NCBI GenBank assembly: GCA_003586115.2
Contig: QVOM02000021.1
Location: 11,930,478 to 11,994,477 of the forward strand
Reading direction: 5' to 3'
From: Salvator merianae
Taxonomy: Eukaryota > Chordata > Lepidosauria > Squamata > Teiidae
Length of the DNA: 64,000 nt
Shown here: positions 34,630-45,789 of the stretch, one piece after another
Layout: the number at the start of each line of letters is the position of its first letter
Position numbering within the stretch: the stretch's first letter is position 1
Position numbers and translations under genes: made by a program
Notes under the pieces: model-generated
Seen by the model: only the letters and a program-made list of their open reading frames with translations
What the model was told of the DNA's origin: nothing
The model's database searches: none

Positions 34630-35649
34630 AACTCATATAAACAGATTATAAACTTTTATGTGCAGCTTTATATGAAAATATTAATTATTCCCCTAAAGGT
34701 TTATTTTGAAAATTTTCTGATACAATACTTTTTGCTATGCAATTTTCAATCTCTTCTACAGCTGGACAAACAACAAAGACTTTCCTGCCTTTTGACTTTC
34801 ATTAGGTTTAGGTGCACTTTTGGTGAACTGAAATAGATGGCATTTCTGCAAGAGAATAAACCAAGTCACTTCTGGACTGCTTGCCATGAGGATCCCATAG
34901 ATCATGCTTGTGGGCTGAAAAACTGGCATACTTTCCAGTAAGCTTCTATAACCTTGATGCACTTCTGCTGTTTGTTCTACAGAGGCTATAATTCAAATGT
35001 ATTAGCCATATATCTGCAGCGAACCATAGGTTATAATTCACAGATGTAGACAACATGTTTTGGATTTACAAGTCCCAGGTTGAACTTGCTATAAAGCCTT
35101 CTAGTTTCAGGGTGAAGGAGGACTGTACTGTAACTTTCCTGGAGTTCTTTTTCTAACATCTTATCGTGCTGCTCATAGCAAGATCTCTCTGCCTACCTAC
35201 AATTATTACACAGGCAAATAATTTACTTTGTGTTAGGGAAGACAGATGTCCTCCTTTTAAAAAGGCAATTATTTTCAAATTTGCATAAAATTAGCAAATT
35301 CTGCTTCATGTGTATAGTTGGCATATGGCAATTGGTATGAATAAATTTAGGAAGAAAAATTACTATAATTTGCATAGAAATACATTTCACCATTGTGGGA
35401 AAGACTGTTTCTGCTAGGGCTGTATCAATAAATCCATTCCACCATTAAAAACTGAAACAAATACACATGGATTCTGATCCAATTTTTAGGTTGTCTTTTT
35501 AAAAAAAAGAAAAGCAATTTGCTCCAGCTATTGGTATCATTAAAACTATTAACCAAAACACCAGAGGTCAGTTGGCAATGCTACCTGAAAGATTACTGGT
35601 AATATCATCAGTTGTGGGTTATGTATGAGACATAAGGGTGATTCTTCAT
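34630..35649. other. No gene seen
   Basis: Unassigned AT-rich DNA without recognisable exon, RNA gene or repeat ends. Confidence 0.4.
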
Positions 35650-35764
35650 TATTTAATTATCTTATCTATTTATATATTTGTATTTGTATTTCTATTCCTC
35701 CCTATGCCTAAAGATCTCAGGGTGGGTGACAATAAAACCAGTGTAAAACACAGTTAAAACAAAC
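35650..35764 (-). repeat. LINE 3'-tail fragment, L2-like, reversed
   Basis: AT-rich lead then 'tatttctattcctccctatg', 'aagatctcagggtgggtgac' and an AAAC-rich stretch, in the same order as at 2095 and 23296. Confidence 0.5.
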
Positions 35765-35767
35765 TAA

Positions 35768-36215
35768 GGACCTGTCTGCACTGAGTTGCTAATGCTCACT
35801 AGCAAAGTGCATCCGCACAATACGGTGGCCACAGTTATTCAGGAGCATCTGCAGATGCTCCCAAGTGCTGCTAGCTGTAGACAACCAAAACACTGTCTAC
35901 AGCTTGACTGGGAGCTGCTGGACTGCTCTCAGGCAGCAGCATTTGCACCTGCTTCCAGGTGCAAACACTGTGAGGGCTGTGACTATGGCTCCAGCTGTGC
36001 AGTTATGCGCTGCATCCCTTGTCACCATGGCAATGGCCAGACATTTCTGCAGCTGCTGTCATGGTGAGCAGACGTGCATTTGTACTGTGAATGCTGGAGG
36101 TCCAGTAGAGGGCCATTTTAGCACTTGCAGTGAGAATGGCCACTGCTCCTCTGGATCTGTTTCAGCTTAGAATGGTATAATTATACATTCTATGCTGTAA
36201 AATGCGAACAGGCCC
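35768..36215. mobile_element. Harbinger-like MITE with TAA duplication
   Basis: A 448-bp element with ends GGACCTGTCTGCACTGAG and the complement of GGGCCTGTTCGCATTTTA, flanked by TAA at 35765-35767 and 36216-36218. TAA fits the TWA target rule of PIF/Harbinger elements. It also carries the sub-terminal 'cttagaatggtataattata' hairpin near the right end. No transposase. Confidence 0.85.
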
Positions 36216-36799
36216 TAAAATAAGCCCCTATTCTGGGATATAACCCAGAACAAGGCCCAGTGAAGAAAGGGGCTGAGCTTTTCCTGCACTGGGTCAGATC
36301 TCTGCTTGGGCCTTTTTGCACATTCCACCGTAGAACAGGATAATTAGAAAGCAACTTCATAGGTTTGACTTTTAAATCTTATTTTCCGCATTTTATCAAA
36401 TTATATTGTTCCATTAGATACCTATATCAATTATCTAATATCGATTTAGTGCTTTCCCTCCATCCCAATACAACTGTTGATTGTGCTACATACATCATTT
36501 GATCAGTCCTTATTCTTTTCTTTTTCCCCTTCTCCTTTCTTCACTCATCCCACACTCAATTGCTTTATTTGTGATCAGTTATTTTCATAGAGTTTCTTCT
36601 AATTTGTTTTTTAAAAACTCATTAAAAGTGTCCATATAAAAAGATGACTTTGACTTTTTCATAAGATTTTGGATGGTGCTGAACGCAAGTTTATTTTCTA
36701 ATTCAGCATCTCTGAATTTAGACTATTTTCAAAAACCAGATGCATCAATTTCTGGAGCAAAAAAAACTTCCGTTGTGAAAGGCAGACAAACTTAACTGA
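36216..36799. other. No gene seen
   Basis: Unassigned, T-rich near 36420-36640; no recognisable repeat ends. Confidence 0.4.
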
Positions 36800-36810
36800 T
36801 AGGACCATTG

Positions 36811-36985
36811 AAGATATAGCTATGTTAATCTGGATCAGTAAGCAAGGATGTCTAGTAGGTCCTTAGAGACTAACAGAGAGAAAGAACTTGGTAGCATGAG
36901 CTTTTGTAGACTAAACCTAGTTCATGGATCTGATGAAGTAGACTTAGTCTATGAAAACTCACACTACCAACTCCTTTCCCTCTGG
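36811..36985. mobile_element. Short retroposon-like repeat with 11-bp duplications
   Basis: A 175-bp repeat containing 'tagctatgttaatctggatcag', 'ccttagagactaacagagag' and 'catggatctgatgaagtag', an arrangement common to a widespread amniote repeat. It is flanked by TAGGACCATTG at 36800-36810 and 36986-36996. A second fragment is at 44556-44620. The superfamily is uncertain. Confidence 0.65.
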
Positions 36986-37296
36986 TAGGACCATTGGGTA
37001 GGGAGACAAGAAACCAGTGATGTCAAGAAACCCAGGGCAGTTGGAATCTTTAGCTCTTCAGCCTCTCAAATCTGGGGATCTTCACTGATTCACATGGAAT
37101 TTTTTGAGATCACATCACACAGTGGTCACTTCTCGTCTCCTAAAATGGGCTGGAAGGCAAGAAGCTCAAAAAGAGGTACTGATTTCTTCATTTAATATTT
37201 CTGTGAATGTGACTTCAGAATAACGTTAGGAAGGTTATTTTGCATTCTTCTTCAAATATGGAGCCCATATCATTCAAGATGCCTTTTAAATAAAGT

Positions 37297-37935
37297 GGGC
37301 CTTTTCTCATTTTTCACCTTAGAATGGGATAATTATCTCATTCTGAGGTGGCATAGACCACACAGTGTGGACATTGTCCACACTGCATGGCTGGAAACCT
37401 CACCTGAAGCTGGACCAGCATTTGTGGTGTGAATGCCAGTAGCCATGCCTGATCCTCACCATGGCAGCAGCTGGGAAGCTTCCGACTGCTGCCATGGTGA
37501 CTGGCAGGCCTGTGCAGCATGCAGGCGCAAACAGGCGCAATCGGCTGATCACACCTGTGTGATTGGACTTGTGTAAATGGGACACCTGCTGCCTCAATTA
37601 GTCTGTATGATGCCCCAATCAGGGCATCATGTGGCCTGATTACACAGGTCTGATCATGCAGGCCTAATTACACTGATTATGCCTGTGCACACCTGTGCAC
37701 TGTGTATGCCTGCCGGTCACTATTGTGGCATTCGGATGCTTCCTGGATGCTGCTGTGGTGAGGATCAGGTGTGGGCCCAATTGGGGCATCACACAGGTGT
37801 GATCACGCAGGCATGATCGATGCGTCGCACAGGCCTGGAAGCTTATTCTCCAGGTAGGTGAGTACGCAGCTTACCAGGAAATGACTATGACCTCCTGGTA
37901 AGGTTGTGGAGCACTAATAATTAGTTCTGCAACAT
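37297..37935. mobile_element. Harbinger-like MITE with inverted duplication
   Basis: It starts GGGCCTTTTCTCATTTTTCACC with the 'cttagaatgggataattatc' hairpin. The core at about 37440-37530 ('cctgatcctcaccatggcag', 'gactggcaggcctgtgcag') recurs in inverted orientation at about 37700-37775 ('gcctgccggtcactattgtg' to 'ggtgaggatcagg'). The result is a palindrome of more than 300 bp centred near 37610. The right terminal repeat is not visible. Confidence 0.65.
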
Positions 37936-38504
37936 GATGGGTTCATGTGCCACTGCATTGTACAGTGCAATGGCTGTCTTCGTTCTGAAAAAAAAACAAC
38001 TGTTTGATTGGCACATTAAAACTTTTGTAGTTTTGTAGACAGTGTAATAGAATTCCTTGATATGGATTTTTGAGTTTTTCTCCTTTACTCAAACTGCGTT
38101 AGCTACAGGATGCTCAGTTAATGGGCAGAATAAGGCTGTTTCTTCACCTGCGAGTTATTTATATAGATAGTTGAGTCAAAGTAATGGGGAAAGTAATTCA
38201 GAACACAACCTATGAGGTTAGTAGCTTGAGGAGCATCCTTTCTTCCAAGAGCCCATGATTGCAAAGATCTTTGTTGCAAAATTGAATAATCTATTAATAA
38301 AAGTTGATCAAGTTAGTACTGTTAGGGAAGGGGATACAGTGTGAATGAGAGGATTGGTCTATGTTATGTTATGGTTGTTATGTTATTTCTTTTCTTTTTA
38401 GTATTATTACTTATTGTTTACTCCTATATTCTGTTCACCTTTTGTTTTGATTATTGATTTAAAAAAATAAAAAAATCTAATAAAAAGTAATAATAATAAT
38501 AATA
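37936..38504. other. No gene seen; ends in (AAT)n
   Basis: Unassigned T-rich DNA ending in a short AAT run at about 38487-38504. Confidence 0.45.
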
Positions 38505-39125
38505 AGGTCTAGGTTATCAACATAGCAATATCTGGTGGCAACAGAGTCTGAGACAAAGAACTTGAGAAGATCATGGAATATCAAGATTTGGAGATCAAAA
38601 TGGAAAGACTGTGGCACAAGCCAGCAGTTGTGGTCCCTGTAGTTATCAGCACACTGAGTGCCATAGAAAAAACCTTGGTCAGCAGTTAGAACATCTGCAT
38701 ATTGACAAAATCTCCATTGGTCAACTGCAAAATGCCACACTGTTCAAATTCACACACATCTTATGCTGATACATTTTTGCATCATCCTAATTTTTTGGGA
38801 AGAACTCGTTCCAAATTGAAGGACAAAATCTCCATTGGTCAACTTCAAAATGCCACGCTGCTCAAATTCACACACATCTTATGCCAATACGTTTTTGCAT
38901 CATCCTAAGTTTTTGGGAAGAACTCGATGTAAATTGAAGAACAACAGCAACTGAAGAACTGGCATTTGTGACATTACGTTGTGTATATAATAATTTCTGT
39001 TCTCTGAGATAATAGTTCTTAAGTTCTTGGTTAGGACTTAAATCATTGAGTTTGTTCCAGTCTATGACTGTGAATTCTTCTGAATAATAATAATAAACTA
39101 ATAAAATTCTTTGCCTTGGGTGGTC
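38505..39125 (+). pseudogene. R4-type non-LTR retrotransposon 3' end
   Basis: Translation gives 'VINIAISGGNRV', 'DKELEKIMEYQDLEIKMERLW' and 'VVVPVVISTLSAIEKT', then after a frameshift 'KISIGQLQNATL'. This is the conserved C-terminal region (ID.A.PGD...KYQDL...RLW...VPVVIGALG...LQK..LLG) of R2/R4-group non-LTR elements. Stops and a frameshift break it. The final coding part is tandemly duplicated (38704-38939). The 3' end is AATAA-rich (about 39085-39110). The RT and restriction-like endonuclease are missing. The clade name is from motif memory. Confidence 0.6.
38704..38939 (+). repeat. 118-bp tandem duplication
   Basis: Two adjacent copies (38704-38821 and 38822-38939), both beginning 'gacaaaatctccattggtca', differ at only about ten positions. 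The duplication arose inside the decayed R4-type element. Confidence 0.95.
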
Positions 39126-40724
39126 TTTCATCCCCTCAAAAAAAATGCAAAATTATCTTACTATACATACTGGCTTTCATATCTGAAAGAACATTTTTAT
39201 TCAACTCCTTAGCTAGTTTGCCAGACAAAAAAACCCAGAAGGATTTATGTAGACGAGTGTATGTCAGCTAACTCATTAGTCTTCTGCTTATTGTTCCTTT
39301 TTAATACTACAATCTAGACGGCTGGTGTTCTTTCAAGAAAGCAATTTTGCAAATATGAAACATTATGATGATTTGTGAAAGCGGGAATACTTTAGATCAC
39401 GTGCTTCATTTGCATTTTGTGGTTCACTTAGCAAAGGCCATCCATGTTGCAACAAAAATCAGGAAGCTCTTGGAAGCGGCAAACTCGTTGAATTTACTTT
39501 TAAAGTGAATGGCATTCATCTCTACTTCTTTTGGGTAACTGCTGTCCAAAGAAGGCATGTTTTCATAGTAGAACTACAGGATTTGTTCCCAGTGCAGTAG
39601 CTTTGTATATGGAATGACTTTCTAGAAGGCAGTCATGTAACTATTGCATTTTCCTCAGCTATGCTCTCAAATACAAAGTCTTTTTCTTTGTGTGCCTTCT
39701 CATAAGTGATTACATCCTGAATTTGTTAGTTCTGAATTCTCCCCTTTTTGCCAAGTGCATGATTGGAATGGCAATGAAGAAACCCTTTCTCTGCTCTACT
39801 AGGCACTCAGTATAAAGCACTGTAAGCAGCTGCATAACATAAGCCGCCAAAAGGATAATTTGCAGAAAGTTCTATCCAAGAGGAAAATCTGAGAGGAAAT
39901 GCCATACCAGCTTGGAAACAACTCTTCAGAGAGCTTATGCCAGTCGTCCTCGACCTTGCGGTATATGGATGTTTTGAATAAAACTTCATAGAAGTGGGTC
40001 ATTAAGTCAGTGGCCATTTCCATAGGTGTAGGCTGTTCTGTACTGCACTGGCATGATTCATGATGGGCCAGACTGCTGCTGGACTATTTTGGCCCAACTT
40101 TGGAGGCTGTGAACAAAAGTTCCCAGTCTCTGGCAGGACTTTCAAGTGCCTGGCACACATAAACCACTGATCCAGAATGTCAGTTAGAAAGCTTTGTGGC
40201 TTGCTTACAAGTGGTCCATGCTTGGAGCAGACTATGGCACCATTTTCACATCAGTCACTGTGAAAAGTGACTAGGCAATACTCCATTAGTCACTGTGTCC
40301 TGTGAAGATGAACTGGTTTACTGGGAGTTGTAGCTTCCCTGTAGATCAATCCATAGTGCAGAGAACATATTCTAGAGCTCTGGCAGGGTCGATCTACTGA
40401 CCCAGTGTCAACACGGACATTGTGTCTAACGCCATGCACACCATTAACCATTAGCTAAATTGGCTAAGCTAATGGAACTGAAATCCAAAACATATGAAGA
40501 CATCAGAGTGGTCCAATGGTGTGATGCCACTTAGCCTAGGGACCATTTTCTCCATCATGTCACACACATGACTAATACATATGGACTGTACCAATATAAA
40601 ATCAGCCTCGTTAAGAATGCTAGGAAATAAAATGTTGCAAAACCACAAGGGGTATGGTTTGTACTTAGTTATTTATCTCTTTGGGCAGCTCATCACATTT
40701 AACTCCATTTATACTTAGCCTTCT
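39126..40724. other. No gene seen; candidate conserved non-coding stretch
   Basis: Unassigned. The stretch 39270-39560 looks unique and compositionally even, with CpGs, and would be a reasonable candidate for cross-species conservation. Short minus-strand frames at 39799-40023 show no domain. Confidence 0.35.
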
Positions 40725-41330
40725 TTAGTTTGGTGTCAATTCCAATACCATGATGACTCACAGTCAGGCCTTCTCTGTAGTAGCAGTTGCTTTGTGGAAT
40801 GCTCTCTGATATTAATAGAGATGCCTACAGTTAGAGCTTTCAGGCACCTGCTGAAAATATACATACATTCAACCAATTTAAGCTGTTAACCTTAGCCAAT
40901 AAGACCCTAAATGGATTGGGCCCCAAATATCTAAAGAAACATCTTCTCCCACATCGAGCTGCCCATACCTAAGATCTGCAGATGAGGCCCTCCAAATTGT
41001 ACCACCACCTCCAATAGCTAGAGAAGTGGGCACCTTGGATAGAGCCTTTTCAGTGCTCCAGATTGTGGAACACTCTTCCTCCTGAGGTGGATCAAACTTT
41101 TTCGCTTTGCATCTTTAGGAAAGCAGTGAAGATGCACCTATTTACCCTTGCCTTTGGCTAAAGAAATAGCTTCCTCTCCACACTTTCAGACACTGCTACT
41201 GCTTTAATGTGTGCTTGTTACATTCTGTTACATACCCGATACCTTCAGGTATAGGATGGGATAAAAATGCAAATAAATACATAAATAAATACATACATAC
41301 ACAAATAAATAAATCTTCAGACATTGCCTT
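40725..41330 (+). pseudogene. L2 LINE 3'-end fragments
   Basis: 40883-41250 encodes in broken frame the L2 C-terminal region: 'ANKTLNGLGPKYLK' near 40890, 'AFSVLQIVEHSSS' near 41045, then 'gcagtgaagatgcacctattta'. It ends in an AAATA/CATA microsatellite tail (41268-41310). A separate similar fragment is at 40725-40882 ('caggccttctctgtagtagc', 'ttgctttgtggaatgctctc'). The RT domain is absent. Confidence 0.72.
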
Positions 41331-42099
41331 TTCCTTGACTTTTAATATATTCAATGATTTTTAACTTTGTTACCCTCTTTTTAAATCTCTACTTGTATAA
41401 ATTACTTCGGGAGTTTTAATAGGAAGCCATTTAAAAATATTTTAAATAAATAAAAACTCCCACTTAAACTTGAAGACTAGCAGACACCAGTAAAGCATAT
41501 GTGAAATACAGAGTATCAGTATCCTGTGATACAGCTATCTCATCTGTTGAGGCCAACATAGAGTCAGGTTTTATCAGTAAAATGCAAAAACAACTTACAG
41601 CAAAGAAGGATGACAATTTTATCTGCTTAGCAATAATCTCAACCATCCTTCTACAAGGAGAGCATAAAAATATGCAAAGAAGGTTCCATCTCTGGAATAC
41701 TTGGTATGTTATCATGAGAAAATAGTAAATAGATTAACTGTATATGTGGTTACCTGTGGATCAAAACTTTAGGGATAATTAAGGTGAACTACTTGTGTGT
41801 GTGCCTGCGCGTGCGTGTGCTTGAACATTTCTGGCAATATTAAATTACTATTGCTATAATAAATTACTATGCTAGCTGAATGGGTCTGACTGTATGGGTC
41901 CACCAGGTGATCATTGTTTCTGATTAAACTACTTAAGCAAAACTGGAAAAGTCAGTAACCCCACTGAACTGAAATAGAAGATATATTTGAACAGATTGAC
42001 AGACAAATACTGCCATTCAAGCATATGATTCTGGTATACTGAATGCAAAAGAATATTACTGATAGGAAAATGAGTTTGTCTGATTTATAGGACCACAAC
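41331..42099. other. No gene seen
   Basis: Unassigned. The frame 41501-41725 carries no recognisable domain. Confidence 0.4.
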
Positions 42100-43980
42100 A
42101 GTCAAAACAATCTAAAGATACGTGGCATGCAGGAGAAGTGAGAGAGTCAATCCAGGGATCTTATCATTAACCTGTGACAAGGCTTAACAAAGTATTCCCT
42201 GATTTACAACTACTTGGAAAAGATATTGAGCAGGCACACAGTGTTCATACTCTTAGACTCATTGCAATGCATAGGTCAAAAGCCAATTTAATAAAAAATC
42301 TCAATGGACATACAATTATTATTCAGAAAGCACGTGAGCTAGAGGAGATAAACTAGGAAGGAGATAAAGGATTTTTTTCAAAGATGTAATTCAAGTGGCT
42401 CTACCAAATAGAAAATCATTAACCCCACTCATTAGGGAACTAATTAAATATAAAATTTATTATAACTAGGGCTCTCCTTTTATATTTAAACTCAGGGTAC
42501 AGAGATAATTTCCACTCTTCATGAAATCAACAGACTCACGGTTGAACTAAGAAAAAGTCTCCCAACTCTGTAGTGAAAGAAGATCTTAGAGTTACTAAAA
42601 AACAAGGACAGCTACAATAATGAGTAACTAAAGAGACAATAAAAGAGACAATAAAAATTATGAAGATGAATTTAGGAAATTTGTGTAACTTGAACACAAA
42701 TGCTTGAATACAAATATATATCACTGTGCCTTTTTGCACTTGCTGCCTAGTGAGCATCTGCACACTCACTAGGTAACCGTGTCTGCACTGCACGATGGCC
42801 TGTGCATTTGGGAGCAGACTCCAGCTGCACTAAATTGTGCTCCACAACTTGACCAGGAGCAGTTAGTCTGCTCCCAGTAACGTGCGTTTGCACCCACTTC
42901 TGGATGCAAATACACAGCTGCACAGTGCACCATGGCTGCACAGTGCACCATGGCTGCACCTGTGCGATCAGGTGATCATGCCTGCATGATCCATAGTGAT
43001 GCCAGTGACCATGGCAGTGTCTGGATGCTTCCCAGCCACTGTCATGGTGAGGAGCAGGAGCAACATGCTAACATTCACAGTGCAAATGCTGTTATCTTGC
43101 TGGCATTCCATTCTAGGGCCCTGTAGTGCAGACCGCATCTGTGCTGCAGGGATCATTCCATCTTAGAACAGGATCTTGTTCTAAGGTGGAAAGTGTGAAA
43201 ATGTCCATTCTTTATGGTGAATGGGGGAACTGTGTGTAGGAGGAGAAAATGGAAACTAAAGAGAAGCAGAATGTAAATGAAATAGTATTATTAGCTGGGG
43301 AAAGGGCCTGGGGGAATAGCCTTCCACAGATAAAACACTGGGTCTTTACTTTTCCCTAGATTCAGGATATATAAATAAAATGATTTTTATTACCAAATAC
43401 AGAATACCTTTTGATCCATATTTTGTAATGTTTCAAGAGATTTATAAAACAAATTGCATTAAAAACAAATGTTGTAGAAAACAATATTTTTCTAAAGGGA
43501 CAAATGAATCAAGAGGTGTGGCAATTTTAAGTAAAGTAAACTTCAGCTTTACAGTTGAAAGAATGTTAAAGGATAGAGACAGAATATTTATGATTTTTAA
43601 AGGGAAGTTCAACTTCAGTTTCTGCAAAAATAGATTAAGAGTTTGAAATGATTTGATTCAGAGAATCTGATACTAAATGTAAATGCTGAAATAAATTGCG
43701 AGCATTGGTGGTGTTTTAATCCTATAATAATTCTTAATCAATCAGCAAGAGAGCCACTATCACAGACACTGATCAGCTTCTTTAAAGAAATCACAACCAG
43801 TCAAACATCATTGATAATAAGATGTGAAGCCATGAAAGCAGCAGTAAGAGGAGAATGTATAATTCAGTTTAATGTAATGAAAAGGGAAAATTCACAGTTA
43901 GAAAAAGCAGTGGAATCAGAAATTAAAATCCTTTTCAGCTATATGTTCAAAAACAAGATCCCACTATATATGCTAAAAGT
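42100..43980 (+). pseudogene. L1 LINE: ORF1 end and ORF2 endonuclease remnant
   Basis: The frame at 42174-42356 resembles the L1 ORF1p central region (a 'DIEQAHSV...' segment followed by '...IIIQKARELEE'), with an ORF1 C-terminal-like stretch to about 42530. After a MITE (42726-43206), 43380-43646 encodes an L1 endonuclease-like segment: F-Q-E-I-Y ('QET' position), 'ESRGVAILSK', 'DRDRIFMIFKGKF'. 43811-44002 resembles the region just before RT ('EAMKAAVRGECIIQF'). ORF1p binds RNA and ORF2p supplies endonuclease and RT. Here the catalytic context is broken (QE followed by I, not T) and the RT is gone. Confidence 0.65.
42726..43206. mobile_element. Harbinger-like MITE inside L1
   Basis: Ends GTGCCTTTTTGCACTTGC and the complement of GGACATTTTCACACTTTCC. 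The interior has 'tgcacagtgcaccatggc' duplicated in tandem (42915-42950) and the right-end hairpin 'cttagaacaggatcttgttctaag'. Flanks ACT/ATT are a poor duplication. Confidence 0.7.
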
Positions 43981-44088
43981 TTTTTTGGCGGGGAGAACTT
44001 AGAGTTCTAAGTTGCATCTGGAACTTAGTACTGCATGACTTGATTAAGCATAAACAACTGAAAATGTCTGCATATGATATAATGGGGG

Positions 44089-44547
44089 CAGAGGCGTAGC
44101 GAGGGCGGGGCTCGGGGGGGCTGCGCCCCGGGCGTCCGGGCGGCACGTTGTCCAGGTCGGGCAGCGGCGTGGTCGTCGCCCTGCCCTGCGGCGGCCTCAC
44201 TCGTCGCCCCACCTGCCGGCATGCGTGCGGGGCCATCAAGCACGCCGGTGTGCAGACGGGGCGATGAGCGAGGCCGCCGTCGGGTGGGCCAGGGCGACGA
44301 CAGCGAGGCCGCTGCTGGCCGGGGTCGCCACCAGGCGGGCCGGGGCGACGCGAGTGAGGCCGCCACCGGGTGGGCCGGGGCGCCGAGCGAGGCCGCCGCC
44401 GAGCAGGGCGCCGAGCAGGGCATGCACGCTCGCTGGCCCTGCCCGCATGCATGCGTGCTCGCTGGCCCCAACCACACGCATGCACGCTCGCTAGCCCCGC
44501 CCACCACCATTTAGCCCCGGGTGTCAAAGCTGCTAGCTACACCAGTG
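44089..44547. mobile_element. GC-rich non-autonomous hAT element, young
   Basis: A 459-bp element with ends CAGAGGCGTAGCGAGG and the complement of CACTGGTGTAGCTAGC, flanked by perfect 8-bp duplications AATGGGGG at 44081-44088 and 44548-44555. It is strikingly GC- and CpG-rich against AT-rich surroundings, which, with the perfect duplications, suggests recent insertion. Long frames on both strands (up to 184 codons at 43973-44527) are proline/arginine/alanine-rich artefacts of base composition; one crosses the insertion boundary. Confidence 0.92.
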
Positions 44548-44555
44548 AATGGGGG

Positions 44556-44620
44556 CTAGTAGCACCTTAAGAGACTAACAAAGAGAATGAAAATGGTAGC
44601 ATGAGCTTTTATAGACTAAG
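44556..44620. repeat. Fragment of the 36811-36985 repeat
   Basis: 'agtagcaccttaagagactaac' and 'gtagcatgagcttttatagac' match the repeat at 36811-36985. It adjoins the hAT element at one side and a MITE at the other. Confidence 0.65.
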
Positions 44621-44953
44621 GGCCTTAAGTTAATGAGTGTCAGGGACAGTGGTGGCCTGTGGCTTTAAGGGTGGATGTTCATAACTTGCAGAAAGCAGGT
44701 AATCACCGTTTGTGGGGCCTCCGGGCCTCTGTACTATCATAGCTGTCATAGCTGTGACAGTATGAAGTCCCAGACGCCCCATGAACAGTGATGGTCCACT
44801 TCCCGCACATTATGAACACCCGCCCTTAGAGCCATGGGCCACCACAGGTCAGGGACGCTCACTAGCTAAGTGCATCCGCACTGTGTAGAGGCCCGTGTGC
44901 CTGGGATTAGCCTATAGTTGCTCCTGATCACAGCTAGCTGTGGAGAACTAAAT
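44621..44953. mobile_element. Harbinger-like MITE fragment with a hAT MITE inside
   Basis: It begins GGGCCTTAAG after TAA and continues with the hairpin loop 'gtcaggga' and 'cgctcactagctaagtgcatcc', as in sister copies. The 44647-44847 MITE sits exactly in that hairpin loop. The right half is missing after the 'ctagctgtggagaac' motif. Confidence 0.7.
44647..44847. mobile_element. Palindromic hAT MITE (CAGTGGTGGCC)
   Basis: A 201-bp element with inverted ends CAGTGGTGGCCTGTGGCTTT and the complement of CTGTGGTGGCCCATGGCTCT, and perfect 8-bp duplications GTCAGGGA at 44639-44646 and 44848-44855. Sister of 13878-14069 but with more CpG decay. Confidence 0.9.
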
Positions 44954-45789
44954 TTACAAGGAGATACACAGAAATTTTATAACAAATGATAGACAGAAGT
45001 GAATTTTAGCAATGTGCTTCAACATGATTTTGAGATGGAATAGCAGTTATGATAAGATGTTGAAATTCATTCAGACATGATTATCTAATATATGCTTAAG
45101 AGGTACCTGGGGGCTCATTATATATCACAAGATTATGTTTATTATTTTGGTAGCCACAAAATATAGTTGCGATTCCTTCCTTGACCTCATTGAATTGCAA
45201 AGGAAGCTATAGAAATTAACTTTGATTATATCCCAGTGTAATCTTGGGATGTCGATGAAAAATATAGAAACAAACCCCGGGGTAACAATGGTCAGAAGCG
45301 TAATAATACGCTACTTCAGACAAAAGTGGAAAAGTTAGTGAAAAAGCTGAAACAAAATACTATTCCATTCCCTCAAAAAATTCACAGTATTGAGAGATGA
45401 AGATGAATGTAATAGTGAACAAAAAGCACAAAATGTACAAAAGTGCTCTTTGTAGGTGCAGGCTGACTTCAAAAGAAAGAGAAGAAAGAGCAGTAAAGGA
45501 TTTTTTTTTTTTACTGACATAAACGATTGGGACAAGCAATACCGAAAATACAACTCCTCTAGAATTAAGCAATTTTTGGAACTGGAAGGAATAAATTAAA
45601 ACTGCTGGATGTGCCATGAGCACAGCTAGAATGTACTTTTAAGTGGAGGCTTTTTATAATATTTGGAAGTTTTGCTGCTAGCAAAATTATAAACAGTTCT
45701 GCTTTGATTTCCTTAGCAGGTCTGAAATGCAGTTGTGTCCTAGAGTCAGATTTATCTGCCTATTATCAAGTCTTTATAGCTCTGACTTG
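44954..45789. other. No gene seen
   Basis: Unassigned AT-rich sequence; possibly old LINE debris, but no motif is convincing. Confidence 0.35.

Noticed and set aside
43973..44527. 184-codon minus-strand frame and several overlapping long frames in the GC-rich island
   Set aside because: All lie in or across the edge of a hAT element with perfect 8-bp duplications. The products are low-complexity Pro/Arg/Ala-rich and arise on both strands, as expected from base composition.
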